From: a bacterium
Lineage (GTDB): Bacteria > Bacillota > Clostridia > Oscillospirales > Ruminococcaceae
Assembly: GCA_004561545.1 (NCBI GenBank)
Contig: SFVK01000003.1
Span: 94,329 to 158,328 of the forward strand
Direction of reading: 5' to 3'
Length of the DNA: 64,000 bases
The notes under the pieces: model-generated
Seen by the model: the letters and a program-made list of their open reading frames with translations, nothing else
Databases searched by the model: none
Told to the model about the DNA's origin: nothing
Part shown: positions 32,729 through 40,539 of the stretch, one piece after another
How the letters are laid out: every line of letters starts with the position of its first letter
How positions within the stretch are numbered: the stretch's first letter is position 1
Position numbers and translations under genes: made by a program

Positions 32729-32767
32729 GGCCCGCCGGACGGATTCCACTGCTCCGTCCGGCGGGCC
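32729..32767. terminator. Bidirectional terminator between ptsI and the methyltransferase gene
   Basis: A 15-bp perfect stem (GGCCCGCCGGACGGA with its complement) around a 9-base loop. TGTTTTATT follows on the plus strand and a TTTTTT run on the minus strand, which suits the convergent genes. Confidence 0.85.
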
Positions 32768-32774
32768 GCCTGTT

Positions 32775-33638
32775 TTATTGGATTTTTCGGATCACAAAGC
32801 AGGGCAGGGGAGCGGTATCGGCCCAGTTGCCGAACTCGCAGATCAGCACCGTGTACTCTTTCAGGGGCAGTGCGCGGAAATAAGCCAGCGCGGCCTCTTT
32901 CTCATCGGTTCCGATCACCTTGCCGCTGTAAAGGACCGCTGCCAGCACCCCGCCGGGGCGCAGCGCCTGCAGCCCTGCCTGCAAAGCCGGCAAAGTGGAA
33001 GCTGCGGTGGAATGGATGGCGTGGTCCGCCCCCGGCAGCCAGCCAAAATTGAAGATGACACAGTCGGCGCTGCCCGGCGGAGTATAGCGCAGCAGCTCCC
33101 GGTGGTCGCAGCAGTAAGCCTGCCCGATGCCCGCCATACCGTGGGCGGCCAGCAGGGCGTTGGTGTTCCGCACGGCGTCGGGCTGGATGTCCAGCCCGAT
33201 GACCCGGCCGTTTTCTCCCGCAAGCCCGCACAAAAACAAGGTGTCGTGACCGTTGCCGCAGGTGGCGTCCAGATACAGCCCGCCGGGCGCCACCCTCTGC
33301 GCCAAAAACCGGTGGGTCAGTTCCACAGCGGTCAGGTCCGGTACCCGCTGGCGGCAAAGGATGCCGTTCCGGGCCAAAAAACCAAATTTTTTTGCCAGCG
33401 CCCAGGCGGCCGGATTGTCCTTCTGTGGCAGCGGCGCACAGAACGTGGTGGCCACAGCAAGAGAAAATCCATCGTTGTTTCGCAGAATTTCCTTGAGCAG
33501 ATAGCTCCCGTATCCCCGTCTGCGCCAGGCCGGATCGATCATAAAGCTGGCCAGATATCCCTCCCGCAGCACCGCCTGCCCGATGGGGATGCGCTCCTTG
33601 AGCAGGGTGTATTCTTCTCCGCTGTGCAAAACCTGCAT
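32775..33638 (-). CDS. GNAT-like domain fused to YtqB-type class I methyltransferase
   Basis: A 287-aa fusion. Residues 1-95 keep the middle and end of a GNAT fold: YLASFMIDPAWRRRGYGSYLLKEIL with the R-x-x-G-x-G acetyl-CoA loop, then a degenerate rest (KDNPAAWALAKKFGFLARNG). Residues from about 105 form a SAM methyltransferase of the YtqB/YtxK 'putative rRNA methylase' type: LYLDATCGNGHDTLFLCGLAGENGRVIGLDIQ (SAM loop), then VIFNFGWLPGADHAIHS with N-F/L-G-x-x-P. YtqB-type proteins occur as separate enzymes of about 190 aa, some of which methylate tRNA mnm5s2U precursors. ATG 33638 follows AAGGCGG by seven bases. Confidence 0.8.
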   Translation of the reverse strand: MQVLHSGEEYTLLKERIPIGQAVLREGYLASFMIDPAWRRRGYGSYLLKEILRNNDGFSLAVATTFCAPLPQKDNPAAWALAKKFGFLARNGILCRQRVPDLTAVELTHRFLAQRVAPGGLYLDATCGNGHDTLFLCGLAGENGRVIGLDIQPDAVRNTNALLAAHGMAGIGQAYCCDHRELLRYTPPGSADCVIFNFGWLPGADHAIHSTAASTLPALQAGLQALRPGGVLAAVLYSGKVIGTDEKEAALAYFRALPLKEYTVLICEFGNWADTAPLPCFVIRKIQ

Positions 33639-33713
33639 ACCATCACCGCCTTTTGTGTTCCTCCAAGATTGTACGGCGGCTGTGCGGGCTTGTCAACGCG
33701 AAAAAACATGGGA

Positions 33714-33768
33714 TTTCACATTTTTTTCACCGTAGAGAGAAACTGTTTTCACAATTGGAGGGTATACT
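33714..33768 (+). promoter_or_regulatory. htrA promoter with helically phased TTTCAC repeats
   Basis: TTTCACA at 33714, TTTCAC at 33725 and TTTCACA at 33747 start exactly 11 and 22 bp apart. TATACT (33763-33768) is a good -10, but no -35 hexamer sits 16-18 bp upstream; the third repeat occupies that place. Repeats of about 7 bp with an 11-bp period are how OmpR/PhoP-family response regulators such as CssR bind, and htrA genes of Firmicutes are controlled by such systems. Confidence 0.6.
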
Positions 33769-33851
33769 GAAGTCACAAGGTTGAAAGAAACCTTCCCGTC
33801 CGGGATTGTCCCGGATCATTACCGATCAGGTAGATCAAAGGAGAAGATCGT

Positions 33852-35354
33852 ATGAGCGAATATGATTACTCGGGTCTTTATCATAACGATCCGCAAAATA
33901 ACAGCGGCCCGCAGGCGCAGCAGCCTGGCGAGCAGGCGCCCCAGCAGGAGAGCGGCTATCCCAATGTGGGCAGCAGCGGCATGAACACCGCCAACACCGC
34001 CCGCACCGATTACTCGGCCCAGAACAGCGGTGCCCAGAGCCAGCAGAATGCCGGCGGTTACGGCTCCTGCGGCCAGGCTCCCAATTCCGGCAGCCAGGGC
34101 GGCTATTCTTCCGGCCCGTATTCGGGCGGCCAGAACGGTTATACCAGCAGCTTTGGCGGCAACGGCGGCAACGGCGGTTACAATGGGTACAGCTATTCCA
34201 GTGCGCCCCAGTCGCCCCAGAAACCGCCCAAAAAGAACCATAAAAAAACCATCCTGCGCGTTGTCGCCGTGGTGGGCGTTGTGGCGCTGAGCTTTGGCGG
34301 CGGCATGGCGGGCGCCGTGGTGGCCTCCCGCACCGGCCTGACCGGCGGCCAGGTGGTTGTCCAGACGGTCCAGCGGGATGAAAACACCTCCTCCCAGGGC
34401 AGCGCGGCAGGCACAACCCTCTCCATTCAGGATGTCGCTTCCATTGTGCAGCCCAGCGTGGTGGCTATCACCACCGAGCAGATGGTCAGCTCAGAAGTCT
34501 GGTTCGGCGGCAGCTATGTCCAGAGCGGCGCAGGCTCCGGCGTTATCATTTCGCAGGACGGCTACATTCTCACCTGCGCCCATGTGATTTCGGGCGCCAA
34601 CAACATCACCGTGCAGCTCTGCGATGACACCGAATACACCGCTACCGTGGTCGGATCGGATTCCACCTCCGACATTGCCGTCATCAAGGTGGAGGCCACC
34701 GGCCTGACCCCCGCAGTCATCGGCGACAGCGATGCTCTGGTGGTGGGTGAGGATGCCCTCGCCGTGGGCAACCCGCTGGGCACCCTGGGCGGTACCGTCA
34801 CCAACGGCATCATTAGCGCGCTGAACCGTCAGGTTACCGTCGAAAACAATAACATGACCCTGATCCAGACCAATGCGTCCATCAGCCCGGGCAACTCGGG
34901 CGGCGGTCTGTTCAACGGCAATGGCGAGTTGATCGGTATTGTCAATGCCAAGAGCGGCTATGACGAGGCGGAAGGCCTCGGGTTTGCCATCCCCATCAAT
35001 GCGGCCATGACGACTGCCAAAGAACTGATCGAGAACGGCTATGTCAAGCGCCCTGTGCTGGGTATCACGGTCCGGGAAATCACCGACTCCCAGACCGCTC
35101 TCAAATATGGCGTCAGCTCCTACGGCGTCTATATCTTCCAGGTCAACACCGGAAGCGGCGCGGACAAGGCGGGCCTCCAGATGGGCGACCGCATTATCTC
35201 CATCGACGATGTGGCGGTTTCTTCCTCCAACGATGTGGTGCAGTACTGCCAGACCAAGCAGGTGGGCGATGTGGTCAGCCTCCAGATTGAGCGTGACGGA
35301 AAGATCATGAGCTTTGACGTCACCCTGGGCGAGAGCAGCCAGAACAACGGATAA
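33852..35354 (+). CDS. htrA: HtrA/DegP-like serine protease with PDZ domain
   Basis: A 500-aa membrane-anchored protease. Residues 1-130 are a Gln/Gly/Ser/Asn-rich cytosolic segment; a membrane helix follows (VVAVVGVVALSFGGGMAGAVVA, about 137-158). The trypsin-like domain has the triad in CAHVISG (His), SDIAVIKVE (Asp) and SPGNSGGGLFN (Ser). A PDZ domain closes the protein (YGVYIFQVNTGSGADKAGLQMGDRIISIDD). It handles misfolded proteins outside the membrane. ATG 33852 follows AAAGGAGAAG. The long low-complexity N-terminus is common in Firmicutes HtrA. Upstream repeats suggest two-component control. Confidence 0.95.
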   Translation: MSEYDYSGLYHNDPQNNSGPQAQQPGEQAPQQESGYPNVGSSGMNTANTARTDYSAQNSGAQSQQNAGGYGSCGQAPNSGSQGGYSSGPYSGGQNGYTSSFGGNGGNGGYNGYSYSSAPQSPQKPPKKNHKKTILRVVAVVGVVALSFGGGMAGAVVASRTGLTGGQVVVQTVQRDENTSSQGSAAGTTLSIQDVASIVQPSVVAITTEQMVSSEVWFGGSYVQSGAGSGVIISQDGYILTCAHVISGANNITVQLCDDTEYTATVVGSDSTSDIAVIKVEATGLTPAVIGDSDALVVGEDALAVGNPLGTLGGTVTNGIISALNRQVTVENNNMTLIQTNASISPGNSGGGLFNGNGELIGIVNAKSGYDEAEGLGFAIPINAAMTTAKELIENGYVKRPVLGITVREITDSQTALKYGVSSYGVYIFQVNTGSGADKAGLQMGDRIISIDDVAVSSSNDVVQYCQTKQVGDVVSLQIERDGKIMSFDVTLGESSQNNG

Positions 35355-35390
35355 CGAAAGACCATTCCCGGGGCCATCCCGGAAACAAAA

Positions 35391-35429
35391 CCCCGGCGGG
35401 CAGCTGCTCAGGCTGCCCGCCGGGGTTTT
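35391..35429 (+). terminator. Terminator of htrA
   Basis: CCCCGGCGGGCAGC pairs perfectly with GCTGCCCGCCGGGG around a 7-base loop and is followed by TTTT. Confidence 0.9.
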
Positions 35430-35656
35430 GTATGCGATAACGGAATAAGAACCCCCCGCTGTGCCGGAGAGAGGAAAGGAATTATAGAATGGAAAGACCT
35501 TGGCGGCGGCTCTGGAAGACGACTCTATTGCCGGTTGACCTCATTCAGCCAGAGTCTGCAAACAAATTTGCGCATAACTCTTGACAGTACGCAGATCAAA
35601 TGAGCCTTAAAGAATTTATTGACCCGGTTACGGGTATCAAGAATACCAAGGCGTAA
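35430..35656. other. Intergenic stretch with no convincing gene
   Basis: The gap between htrA and the pectinesterase gene (35355-35779) holds two terminators and two tiny plus-strand frames: 31 codons from 35489, preceded by AGGAAAGGAA (MERPWRRLWK...), and 18 codons near 35600 (MSLKEFIDPVTGIKNTKA). Neither resembles a known protein; they may be debris of a lost gene. Confidence 0.4.
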
Positions 35657-35675
35657 GAAAAGCCCCTTAAGGGGC
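35657..35675 (-). terminator. Terminator of the pectin operon
   Basis: GCCCC-TTAA-GGGGC followed on the minus strand by TTTTCTT. A related stem (CCCCTTGAGGGG, 35716-35727) lies between it and the pectinesterase stop, and the two can also pair with each other to form a larger hairpin. Confidence 0.65.
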
Positions 35676-35779
35676 CGCCATGAGTCAGCAATGCAGTTGG
35701 CCGACCCATTCGTGGCCCCTTGAGGGGTTTGGTCCGTATCATGCCCTTCCAGGGCTTGACTTTGCCGGGCAGGCTTATT

Positions 35780-36748
35780 TCACTGGGATGCAAATTCCAC
35801 CCGGAATTCTTCCAGCATACGGCGCATCCGGGCAGTCGCGGCCGGATCGTCCACCGATCCAAAACTGCGCCCGGCATCCGTCTGCGGAGCGCCGGGGCCA
35901 CGGGAGCCGGCTTCCCCAAAGCTGGACGTGGTCTCGTTGGCGGGGTTGTTCCAGTTGTCCCATCCGGCCGGTGCAATCTCGGCGCTGAAGGTGCAGTCCA
36001 GCCAGAACACCCGGGCATAAGCCCGCCAGGGACGCCCCAGAAAAACGCTGCCTTCCGGGCAGTTGCCCGCCACTGTGCAATGGGCAAAGAGGTACCCCGG
36101 TTTGCCCTCGGGGGTGCTTGCGGCCGTGATATAGCTCACGCCGCTCTCATGGGCCACCGGAACAATGCGGCAGTGGTCAAACACAGCGTTGGCGCCGCCA
36201 AAAATAAAGTCAATGTTGCCGTGGATCACGCAGTCCCGGTAATATTGGCGGGTATCCAGCCTCGGCGTATTCTCCCGCGGGCCGCGGAAACCGTTTTTCT
36301 CCCGTACCTGGAGGGGGAGGGGAGAGGTGAATAAAGTGTCCTGGTTGCCAACCAGCTCCACGTCCTCCATGCAGACCCGCGCCGCATCGGCGTAGACGGC
36401 AACGGCCTGGCCCACACGGGCGCCGTCCCCGGCGGTGTTCTCCACCGTCAGGTGCTCCACACGGGCATTCTGCCCGCCCAAAAACAGCGTCTGACTTCGG
36501 AAGGTTCCGGTTTTTTCCTCGCCGGGCCAGGGGTCACGTCCGCCCACGCCGGCACTGATGATGGTTTTGCCCTTTCCCGCGCCGGTCATCACATAGTCGG
36601 CCAGTTCCAGAAAAGGCCGCTCCCGGTAGAGGCCCGGCCCCAGAAGAAACTGTACCGGCATTCCGGGTTGCTGTGCGGCGGCCGCTTCGGTCAGGGTGCG
36701 GAATTCCGCCGACCCATCGGCGGCAACCGTAACGATTTTGCGCTTCAT
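35780..36748 (-). CDS. Pectinesterase (carbohydrate esterase family 8)
   Basis: A 322-aa CE8 enzyme without a signal peptide, so probably cytosolic. Motifs run in order: VTVAADGSAEFRTLTEA, GPGLYRERPFL, the catalytic GNQDTLF and GNIDFIFGGANAVFDHC (Asp pair), and LGRPWRAYARVFWLDC with the active-site R-x-W. It removes methyl groups from galacturonate units, here presumably of imported pectic oligosaccharides. ATG 36748 has AAAGGAG twelve bases upstream, a long spacing. It is last in the minus-strand operon with GH28, GH105 and an epimerase-like gene. Confidence 0.93.
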   Translation of the reverse strand: MKRKIVTVAADGSAEFRTLTEAAAAQQPGMPVQFLLGPGLYRERPFLELADYVMTGAGKGKTIISAGVGGRDPWPGEEKTGTFRSQTLFLGGQNARVEHLTVENTAGDGARVGQAVAVYADAARVCMEDVELVGNQDTLFTSPLPLQVREKNGFRGPRENTPRLDTRQYYRDCVIHGNIDFIFGGANAVFDHCRIVPVAHESGVSYITAASTPEGKPGYLFAHCTVAGNCPEGSVFLGRPWRAYARVFWLDCTFSAEIAPAGWDNWNNPANETTSSFGEAGSRGPGAPQTDAGRSFGSVDDPAATARMRRMLEEFRVEFASQ

Positions 36749-36768
36749 TGTATGGAACTACTCCTTTG

Positions 36769-36797
36769 AAAAAAGGGGATGCGCGTGGCACATCCCC
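36769..36797 (-). terminator. Terminator between epimerase-like and pectinesterase genes
   Basis: GGGGATG-TGCCACGCG-CATCCCC followed on the minus strand by TTTTTTC. Pectinesterase expression would need read-through or an unseen promoter. Confidence 0.8.
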
Positions 36798-36808
36798 GAA
36801 AGAATGGA

Positions 36809-37636
36809 TCAGAAATACCGCTTCATAAAGGCAATGTCAGAGACTGCCCGCGCGGGCACGGCTTCCTCACGCAGAACGGGCAGCGTCTGGGGCAGGCTGC
36901 GGAGCATGGCGAAAGCTCCCTCGTAATCCACAGTGGAATCTTCCAGGCTGGTGCGGCACAGGCTGCCGTCCTCCGCAATGCTTTGCCCCTTGAAATGGAC
37001 CGCCACGATCCGGTCACCCACCAGTTCCCCCATCGCGTTCCAGATGGCGTCCTGATGATCCTGATTGGCGGCGCAGACCAGATTGCCCATATCCATGATG
37101 ACCCCCAGCGCGGGACTCTGCATGGTGTCCAGAATGCGACGGGTGGCCTGGGGGGTGTTCATGCTGTGATAGCTCACAGGCTCAATGCCCACCGTCACGC
37201 CCAGGCGCTCCGCCTCAGGCAGAATGGTTTCCAGACTCTTGCACAGCAGATACTGGGCCCGTTCCCGGGTAGTCCCGGCGGGCTGCAGCGCCATATTGGT
37301 GGTCTCGGTTCCGATGCAGCCCGCGCCCAGCGCCTTGCAGACAGCCAGCTGGCTCCTGAAATCCGCCGCGTTGGCGGTGCGCACGGCCTCGTCGTCGATG
37401 GCCAGCTCCACATAGGTGCCCAGAACGCCAACCCAGATGTCATGGGCCTTGCCGGCGGCCACGGTCTTCTCTACAAGTTCAGGGGTAATGTCGGCATAGC
37501 GCTTCACCCACGGCATACATTTTTTGTATGCCAGCTGAACACAACTGAACCCGTCCGCCCGGACCTTGGCAAAAAGCTCGTCTGCGGTGCCCTGGCCATA
37601 GTCATGCAGCCGGGCGCCTACTTTGAAGGTTGCCAT
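36809..37636 (-). CDS. Sugar phosphate isomerase/epimerase (xylose-isomerase-like barrel)
   Basis: A 275-aa TIM-barrel protein of the AP endonuclease 2/xylose isomerase superfamily. It shows FSCVQLAYKK, CIGTETTN, VGIEPVSYHSMNTP (the metal-binding Glu), IMDMGNLVCA and IVAVHFKGQ (His), the metal-ligand pattern of these enzymes. It could isomerise a sugar acid or its derivative made during pectin breakdown, but the substrate is unknown. ATG 37636 follows GGGAGG by eight bases. It lies between the GH105 and pectinesterase genes on the same strand, with a hairpin on each side. Confidence 0.88.
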   Translation of the reverse strand: MATFKVGARLHDYGQGTADELFAKVRADGFSCVQLAYKKCMPWVKRYADITPELVEKTVAAGKAHDIWVGVLGTYVELAIDDEAVRTANAADFRSQLAVCKALGAGCIGTETTNMALQPAGTTRERAQYLLCKSLETILPEAERLGVTVGIEPVSYHSMNTPQATRRILDTMQSPALGVIMDMGNLVCAANQDHQDAIWNAMGELVGDRIVAVHFKGQSIAEDGSLCRTSLEDSTVDYEGAFAMLRSLPQTLPVLREEAVPARAVSDIAFMKRYF

Positions 37637-37663
37637 AATAAAATCCTCCCTGAATCTCTATGG

Positions 37664-37690
37664 GGCCGCCGCCTGTCTTTTGCGGCGGCC
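37664..37690. terminator. Strong stem-loop between GH105 and epimerase-like genes
   Basis: GGCCGCCGC pairs with GCGGCGGCC around a 9-base loop. The T-run (TTTATTTT) lies on the plus-strand side only, so in the direction of the genes it is more likely an mRNA-stabilising or processing hairpin than a terminator. Confidence 0.5.
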
Positions 37691-37691
37691 T

Positions 37692-38834
37692 TTATTTTGC
37701 CAGCATTTCGGTATAGGCCAGAAGCAGCGGCCCCACGCCCTTGGCATCGTTTTCCACCACAGGCTCGCTGAAATAGTATTCCAGACTGCCATCCCGGTGG
37801 GAAGCTCCGCCCAACCCTGCCACCAGGCAGATGCCGGAGAGCTGCAGCTTGCCCTCTGCGCTCACGCCCAGATAACGGTCACAGGTGCCAAAGAAGGCCT
37901 TCTCGCCATAAGCGGCAAAGCGCTTGGGCAGATAGCCCAGACGGACCGCCTTGAGCACCGCATAGGCGAAGAGGGCGGAGCCGGAGGTTTCCAGATAGTT
38001 GCCCGGAACGCCGGCCTTGTCGATGACCTGCCAGAACATCCCGGTCTGATCATCCTGGAACCGGATCATGGCCTCCACCGCGTCCTTGAGCATTGCCATA
38101 ATGGCGCGGTACTCATAGTACATCTGCTCGTCCATGCGCTCCAGCACATCCACCATGGCCACCAGGAACCAGCCCATGGCCCGCAGCCAGAAGTTGGGGC
38201 TGCATCCCGTTTCGGGATTGGCCCAGTACATCTGACGGCTCTCATCGTAACCGTGATAGTATAATCCGGTTTTGGGGTCCTTCATGTGCTTTTGAATGTT
38301 CATGAACTGCCGGTAGCTGTCCTGGCAGCCCATCATGTTATTGTAGCGCGTTTCATACTCCATGTAAAAGGGCTGAGCCATATAGGTGCCGTCCAGCCAG
38401 ACCTGCCAGGGATAGATGTCTTTGTGCCAGAAGTTGCCCTCCCTGGTGCGGGGCTGGGTATCCAGCTGGCTGCGGATGGTGTCCATGGCGTCGCGGTAGC
38501 GCTGCTCACCGGTCAGATCATACAGGGTAAAGAGATTTTTGCCCTGATTGACGTTGTCCAGATTGTACTCTTTGGGATCATAGGTGTGGATCACACCGCC
38601 GTCTTTCACAAAGTAATCGATAAAATTGAGGGAGAAGTTCAGATATTTTTCGTCCCCGGTGGTCTTGTACAGGCTCAGGCAGGCGGTAATCATACAGCCG
38701 TCAATGTAATTCCACTTGTTGGGCTTTCCGCTGCGAACTTTCTCGATGTTCCACAACGGGGCTTCGGCGGTGCTTCCGGCGATCAGATAGTCCACATAAT
38801 CGCCCAGGGTTTTCATAATTTCCTCATGGGTCAT
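37692..38834 (-). CDS. GH105 unsaturated rhamnogalacturonyl/glucuronyl hydrolase
   Basis: A 380-aa (alpha/alpha)6-barrel protein of the YteR/YesR type. Family motifs: WNYIDGCMITACLSLY, IYPWQVWLDGTYMAQPFYMEYE (with the general acid Asp in LDGTYMAQPF), CSPNFWLRAMGWFLVAMVDVLE, and LETSGSALFAYAVLKAVRLGYL. It hydrolyses the unsaturated uronic acid from the end of lyase-made pectin oligosaccharides. There is no signal peptide, so it acts inside the cell on imported fragments. It starts 6 bp after the GH28 stop, with GAGGAATAAGCGCT upstream of ATG 38834. Confidence 0.93.
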   Translation of the reverse strand: MTHEEIMKTLGDYVDYLIAGSTAEAPLWNIEKVRSGKPNKWNYIDGCMITACLSLYKTTGDEKYLNFSLNFIDYFVKDGGVIHTYDPKEYNLDNVNQGKNLFTLYDLTGEQRYRDAMDTIRSQLDTQPRTREGNFWHKDIYPWQVWLDGTYMAQPFYMEYETRYNNMMGCQDSYRQFMNIQKHMKDPKTGLYYHGYDESRQMYWANPETGCSPNFWLRAMGWFLVAMVDVLERMDEQMYYEYRAIMAMLKDAVEAMIRFQDDQTGMFWQVIDKAGVPGNYLETSGSALFAYAVLKAVRLGYLPKRFAAYGEKAFFGTCDRYLGVSAEGKLQLSGICLVAGLGGASHRDGSLEYYFSEPVVENDAKGVGPLLLAYTEMLAK

Positions 38835-38839
38835 AGCGC

Positions 38840-40396
38840 TTATTCCTCCTCAAACGATTCCACGTTGGTAAATTGCAGCCGTTCGCCCTCATACCCTTCC
38901 AGACGGACGTTGTGCAGCGCAATGCTGCGCACATTCTCGGCCCGGATGGCCAGCTTTTTGCAGGGGTCGGCGTTGCACATCATGGCGGCGGTACCGGCGC
39001 CCGCGTCAGGGGCAAAGGCGATGGAGACATTGCGCATCTCCACCCGCTCGATGGGCTGCTCCGGCAGGCCGCTGAACCAGCAGCCCGCATACTCGGCATC
39101 GGTGGCGGTGATGTTTTCCATGGTCAGGCTGCCCAGACGGGGGGTGGCGTCATCCAGCGGCAGCGCATCGTGGCTCTGCACATAATCGCTCTTGCCGTCG
39201 GGATCGCAGAAATAGAACATATTGATGACAAATGGGGTCAGAACGTGCCGCATCTCCACATTGCGGAACACCAGTCCGTCGATCACGGCATTCTTACCCC
39301 GTCCGCGCCGGGTTTTGACCCGGAGCCCGCGGTCAGTGTGGTCCATCAGGCACTGGGTCACCGTGACATTGCGGACACCGCCGCTCATCTCGCTGCCGAT
39401 CACCAGACCGCCGTGGCCGCGGCTCAGACAGCAGTTGCGGATGGTCACATTCTCACAGGGAATATGCTTGACCACGCCCAGGAAAAGCTTACCGGATTTG
39501 AGCGCAATGCAGTCATCGCCCACATGGACATAGTCACCGATGATGTTCACGTCCCGGCAGCTCTCGGGATCGATCCCGTCGGTGTTGGGCGAGTTGGCAT
39601 GATTGTGGATGTGGAGCTGCAAAATATTGACCCCGCAGGAATAGGTGGGATGGATGGTCCAGGAATAGCTGTTGCAGATCTCCACACCGTGCAGCGTCAC
39701 ATTCTCAGCATTGTTGGTGAAGAAGAGGCGGGGCCTCCAGGCGATGCGCCGTTCCTTGGGGTTTTCATACCAGTCGCCCTTGTCAGCGTTGGCGTTGATA
39801 CAGCCCTCGCCGGTGATGGTCACGTTTTTGGCGTGGATCACGTTGATCAGCCCGGCAAAACTGTCCAGCGGGTTGCCTTCCCACAGGCCAAGATAAAACT
39901 CATCCTTTTCGTTGGCACAGGGCAGGACCCCCGGCAAGACAGGATATTCCCTGCGGTCGGTGCCGCCCAGCAGGGTGCAGCCTTTTTCCAGATACAGTGT
40001 CGTGTCGCTGCACAGAAACAGGCTCTGGGTGCGGTAGGTCCCGGCGGGCACATATACCGTGCCGCCCGGCGGGCAGCTGGACAACGCCGCCTGCAAAAAC
40101 GCAGTGTTGTCGCTCACCCCGTCGGCAATCAGGCCAAAGCGGGAAGCGTCCACAAAAAAGCTCTCGGTACTGGTGGTAAATTCCAGGGAGCCGCAATCCT
40201 CCCCGGCCATCACCTCAAGACGATAAGTGCGGGCGGGCTCCAGATGGTACAGGGAAAACACGTTGGTTTCCGCCCCGGTCAGAACGGGCTGACCGTCCAG
40301 AAGTACCTCAAACGGGGCCGGAGCCTTGTAGCAGGTTCCGGTTTGCAGCTCAAAACAGGCGCTGCGGGTTGTGGCGTGGACAAGACAGACTTGCAT
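38840..40396 (-). CDS. GH28 polygalacturonase-like glycoside hydrolase
   Basis: A 518-aa GH28 enzyme. After a beta-sandwich-like N-terminus (about 1-85) the beta-helix begins (FGLIADGVSDNTAFLQAAL, TVYVPAGTYRTQSLFL). Catalytic motifs: SPNTDGIDPESC (NTD), YVHVGDDCIALKSG (DD), SRGHGGLVIGSE (G-H-G) and LRVKTRRGRG (R-x-K). It hydrolyses alpha-1,4 links between galacturonate units. Without a signal peptide it probably acts on imported oligosaccharides. ATG 40396 is nine bases after GGAGG and is better than the upstream start at 40417. It leads the pectin operon and diverges from the AraC regulator. Confidence 0.95.
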   Translation of the reverse strand: MQVCLVHATTRSACFELQTGTCYKAPAPFEVLLDGQPVLTGAETNVFSLYHLEPARTYRLEVMAGEDCGSLEFTTSTESFFVDASRFGLIADGVSDNTAFLQAALSSCPPGGTVYVPAGTYRTQSLFLCSDTTLYLEKGCTLLGGTDRREYPVLPGVLPCANEKDEFYLGLWEGNPLDSFAGLINVIHAKNVTITGEGCINANADKGDWYENPKERRIAWRPRLFFTNNAENVTLHGVEICNSYSWTIHPTYSCGVNILQLHIHNHANSPNTDGIDPESCRDVNIIGDYVHVGDDCIALKSGKLFLGVVKHIPCENVTIRNCCLSRGHGGLVIGSEMSGGVRNVTVTQCLMDHTDRGLRVKTRRGRGKNAVIDGLVFRNVEMRHVLTPFVINMFYFCDPDGKSDYVQSHDALPLDDATPRLGSLTMENITATDAEYAGCWFSGLPEQPIERVEMRNVSIAFAPDAGAGTAAMMCNADPCKKLAIRAENVRSIALHNVRLEGYEGERLQFTNVESFEEE

Positions 40397-40440
40397 GATG
40401 TGATACCTCCATCCCAAAATATAAAATATTTGAAAAAGTT

Positions 40441-40469
40441 TTGAATTTTAGCAAGAAATGTGCTATTAT
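40441..40469 (+). promoter_or_regulatory. araC-type regulator promoter in the divergent control region
   Basis: TTGAAT, 17-bp spacer, TATTAT, about 70 bp before the AraC gene. The same AT-rich 140-bp gap must hold the GH28 operon promoter on the other strand; only weak candidates are seen there, as expected for an activator-dependent promoter. Confidence 0.65.
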
Positions 40470-40539
40470 AAAAATATAGACAAAATTGTTTCCGTCTTGC
40501 GATGCAACGGGGCCGCAAGGCGGAAGGGAGGTTTACCGT

